Made by a program: the position numbers and the translations under genes
Shown here: in pieces, positions 62,737 to 64,000 of the stretch
How the letters are laid out: each line of letters starts with the position of its first letter
How positions within the stretch are numbered: the stretch's first letter is position 1
Notes under the pieces: model-generated
Seen by the model: only the letters and a program-made list of their open reading frames with translations
Databases searched by the model: none
What the model was told of the DNA's origin: nothing
NCBI RefSeq assembly: GCF_000412185.1
Contig: NZ_ASJA01000010.1
Coordinates: 1 to 64,000 of the forward strand
Direction: 5' to 3'
Origin: Euryhalocaulis caribicus
GTDB taxonomy: Bacteria; Pseudomonadota; Alphaproteobacteria; Caulobacterales; Maricaulaceae
Length of the DNA: 64,000 nt

Positions 62737-63647
62737 AGACCGTTCTCCTGCTTCTGCTGATCACGCTGTCGGAGGCCACCATCGGCGTCTTCGTGAAGCT
62801 CACCGACGGGCTGATCCCGATCCAGACGCTGAATTTCTACGCCCTGAGCTTCGCGGCCGCCTTTTTGATGGCGGTCATGCCGCTGGCCACCGGCCGACCC
62901 TTGCGCTTTCCGAAGGGCAACCTGAAAGACACCGCCATCATCGGCGTGCTGATCGCCACGCAGATCAGCGTCTTCAACTACGCCATGACGCTGGTGCCCA
63001 TCGCCAATGCGGTGATCTTCTGGAGCGTCGCGCCGTTCTTCGTGTTCATCTTCTCGGCGCTGTTTCTCGGCGAAAAGGCGCGCAAGAGCTACATACTGAT
63101 CTTCGCCATCGCGCTGACCGGTATCGTCCTTGCCAAGCCGCTTGAGGGCGGCCACATGATCGGCAACCTCATCGCGCTCGGCGACGGCGCGATCTACGCC
63201 GCCATGGTCACCTACATGCGTTACGAAGGAAAGACCGAGACCGGCAACGACATTGCCTGGTCGATGCTCACGGGGGCGCTGATCCTTTCCCCGGCATTCA
63301 TTCTCGCCGGTCCCGGCGCGCCCGCCGCAACCATCTCCTATGACGCGCTCGGGATGGACCTGCCGGTGATGCTCTGGGCAGCGGGGCTGGGCATTGTCTC
63401 GACCGGCTTCGCCTATTTCGGTATCTCCATCGTTCTCAAGACGCTCGACGCCAATGTCTATGCGCTCGTCGATATCATCGTCTCGCCGGTCGTGGCGTCA
63501 ACGCTGGGCTATCTGATCTTCGCCGAATTCCCGGCACAGGGCATGATCTATGGCGGCGCAATGCTACTCGGGGCCGGTTTCTGGCTGACCCGCGAGATGT
63601 CGCGCGGCGCGGAAAACCGGGCCGTGCATCCCTGCCAGTGTGCGTGA
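62733..63647 (+). CDS. EamA/DMT-family transporter
   Basis: The 304-aa protein has ten hydrophobic spans arranged as two EamA repeats (LLLITLSEATIGVFVKLTDG; ALGDGAIYAAMVTYMRYEG). Family members export amino acids, metabolites or drugs. It is coupled to the CDF gene (ATGA overlap), so the two are co-expressed. The C-terminus HPCQCA carries a Cys pair. Substrate cannot be assigned. Confidence 0.88.
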   Translation: MKTVLLLLLITLSEATIGVFVKLTDGLIPIQTLNFYALSFAAAFLMAVMPLATGRPLRFPKGNLKDTAIIGVLIATQISVFNYAMTLVPIANAVIFWSVAPFFVFIFSALFLGEKARKSYILIFAIALTGIVLAKPLEGGHMIGNLIALGDGAIYAAMVTYMRYEGKTETGNDIAWSMLTGALILSPAFILAGPGAPAATISYDALGMDLPVMLWAAGLGIVSTGFAYFGISIVLKTLDANVYALVDIIVSPVVASTLGYLIFAEFPAQGMIYGGAMLLGAGFWLTREMSRGAENRAVHPCQCA

Positions 63648-63763
63648 ACCGAACAGATCAACTCGTGTGAATCCAGTCAGCAACGACACGAGACCAGGCA
63701 AAAAATACCAGTAGGTCGTGAAGTTTCTGTCGCGAGACGGATAGAGAATAGGGTGGAAGCCGA

Positions 63764-64000
63764 GTGACCGTTGGAACCATCGCGCAAATCATTCTGGTCA
63801 TGTTGCTTTGGGCTGCCTGCTTCCCGCTGATAACCGTCGGCATTGAATTTGCCCCTCACCTGACATTCGCCACGCTGCGCGCGTTCCTGGCGGGCGCAGC
63901 GCTGATGATCGTCGCGCTTGCGCTGCGGAAGCCCCTGCCGAAAAGCCGTCGAGTCTGGGCGATGTTGGCCATCGTCGGCGCGGGCGCCACCAGTCTGGGC
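63764..64000 (+). CDS. EamA/DMT-family transporter (5' part only)
   Basis: From GTG 63764, behind GGGTGGAAG, 79 codons run to the window end without a stop. The sequence (IILVMLLWAACFPLITVGIE, then FATLRAFLAGAALMIVALAL) is the first two or three spans of an EamA transporter, distinct from the one just upstream. It may be a second half of a transporter pair or an unrelated paralogue; the rest lies outside the window. Confidence 0.75.
   Translation, partial: MTVGTIAQIILVMLLWAACFPLITVGIEFAPHLTFATLRAFLAGAALMIVALALRKPLPKSRRVWAMLAIVGAGATSLG

Noticed and set aside
1-64000. CRISPR array, tRNA or rRNA genes
   Set aside because: No regularly spaced repeats of CRISPR form and no cloverleaf or rRNA-like sequence were noticed; the AACAGGGAA cluster is irregularly spaced and lies next to a recombinase.

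Overview
The window reads as chromosomal or island DNA of an alphaproteobacterium. Supporting signs are a GTTC-N7-GTTC LexA box between imuA and a SRAP gene, a DUF3489/DUF2924/serine-recombinase cassette, a HutF-type histidine route and generally high GC. Genus cannot be set from the sequence alone; a Hyphomonadales/Caulobacterales-like marine bacterium is a guess. No rRNA, tRNA or CRISPR array was seen.

Region 1 (1-1.1 kb) is an SOS-controlled divergent pair, imuA (partial) and the SRAP/YedK gene. Region 2 (1.1-15.2 kb) is a defence-like island broken up by decayed IS6-family copies. It holds a GreA-like/UvrD-like SF1 helicase, an unrecognised 518-aa protein translationally coupled to a 778-aa protein with two PLD (HxK) motifs, and a type III restriction-modification pair (mod-res). 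Region 3 (15.2-22.2 kb) is a mobile module: XRE-ImmA pair, ParB-type DNA methyltransferase, DUF5681, DUF3489, DUF2924 and a large serine recombinase. It is followed by a cluster of AACAGGGAA/TTCCCTGTT repeats, a hairpin and the one intact IS6-family element.

Region 4 (22.2-49.5 kb) is a large metal-resistance island. The minus strand carries merT-merP-GDCCVxC-oxidoreductase, a second MerR regulator, a Csp-like copper-binding protein, a 33-aa secreted CPLC peptide, Cys- and Met-rich secreted proteins, a Cus-type RND efflux operon (tolC-cusB-cusA), a 44-aa membrane peptide and an SDR/SPW/VKOR fusion. The plus strand carries merR, an acyltransferase, DUF305, csoR, a channel-like protein, copA-copB-DUF411-DUF2231-PepSY, a DUF5676-like membrane protein, a copper P-type ATPase, a DUF302 remnant, a Met/His-rich protein and an APC permease. 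MerR-type promoters with 19-bp spacers and CsoR-type operators tie these genes into metal-responsive units.

Region 5 (49.5-60.7 kb) is a histidine-utilisation regulon: hutU, hutH, hutF and hutC, plus a TonB receptor and two PepSY proteins, one fused to a ferredoxin/flavin reductase. An identical 18-bp TGTA-N2-TACA operator stands before hutF/hutH and before the TonB receptor. I infer that HutC links histidine breakdown to outer-membrane uptake of histidine or metal-histidine, with possible reductive metal release. hutI and hutG are not present.

Region 6 (60.7-64 kb) has an IS6 fragment fused to an unknown reading frame, a ribbon-helix-helix protein, a small coupled protein, a CDF transporter lacking both canonical transport-site aspartates, and two EamA transporters (the second cut by the window end).
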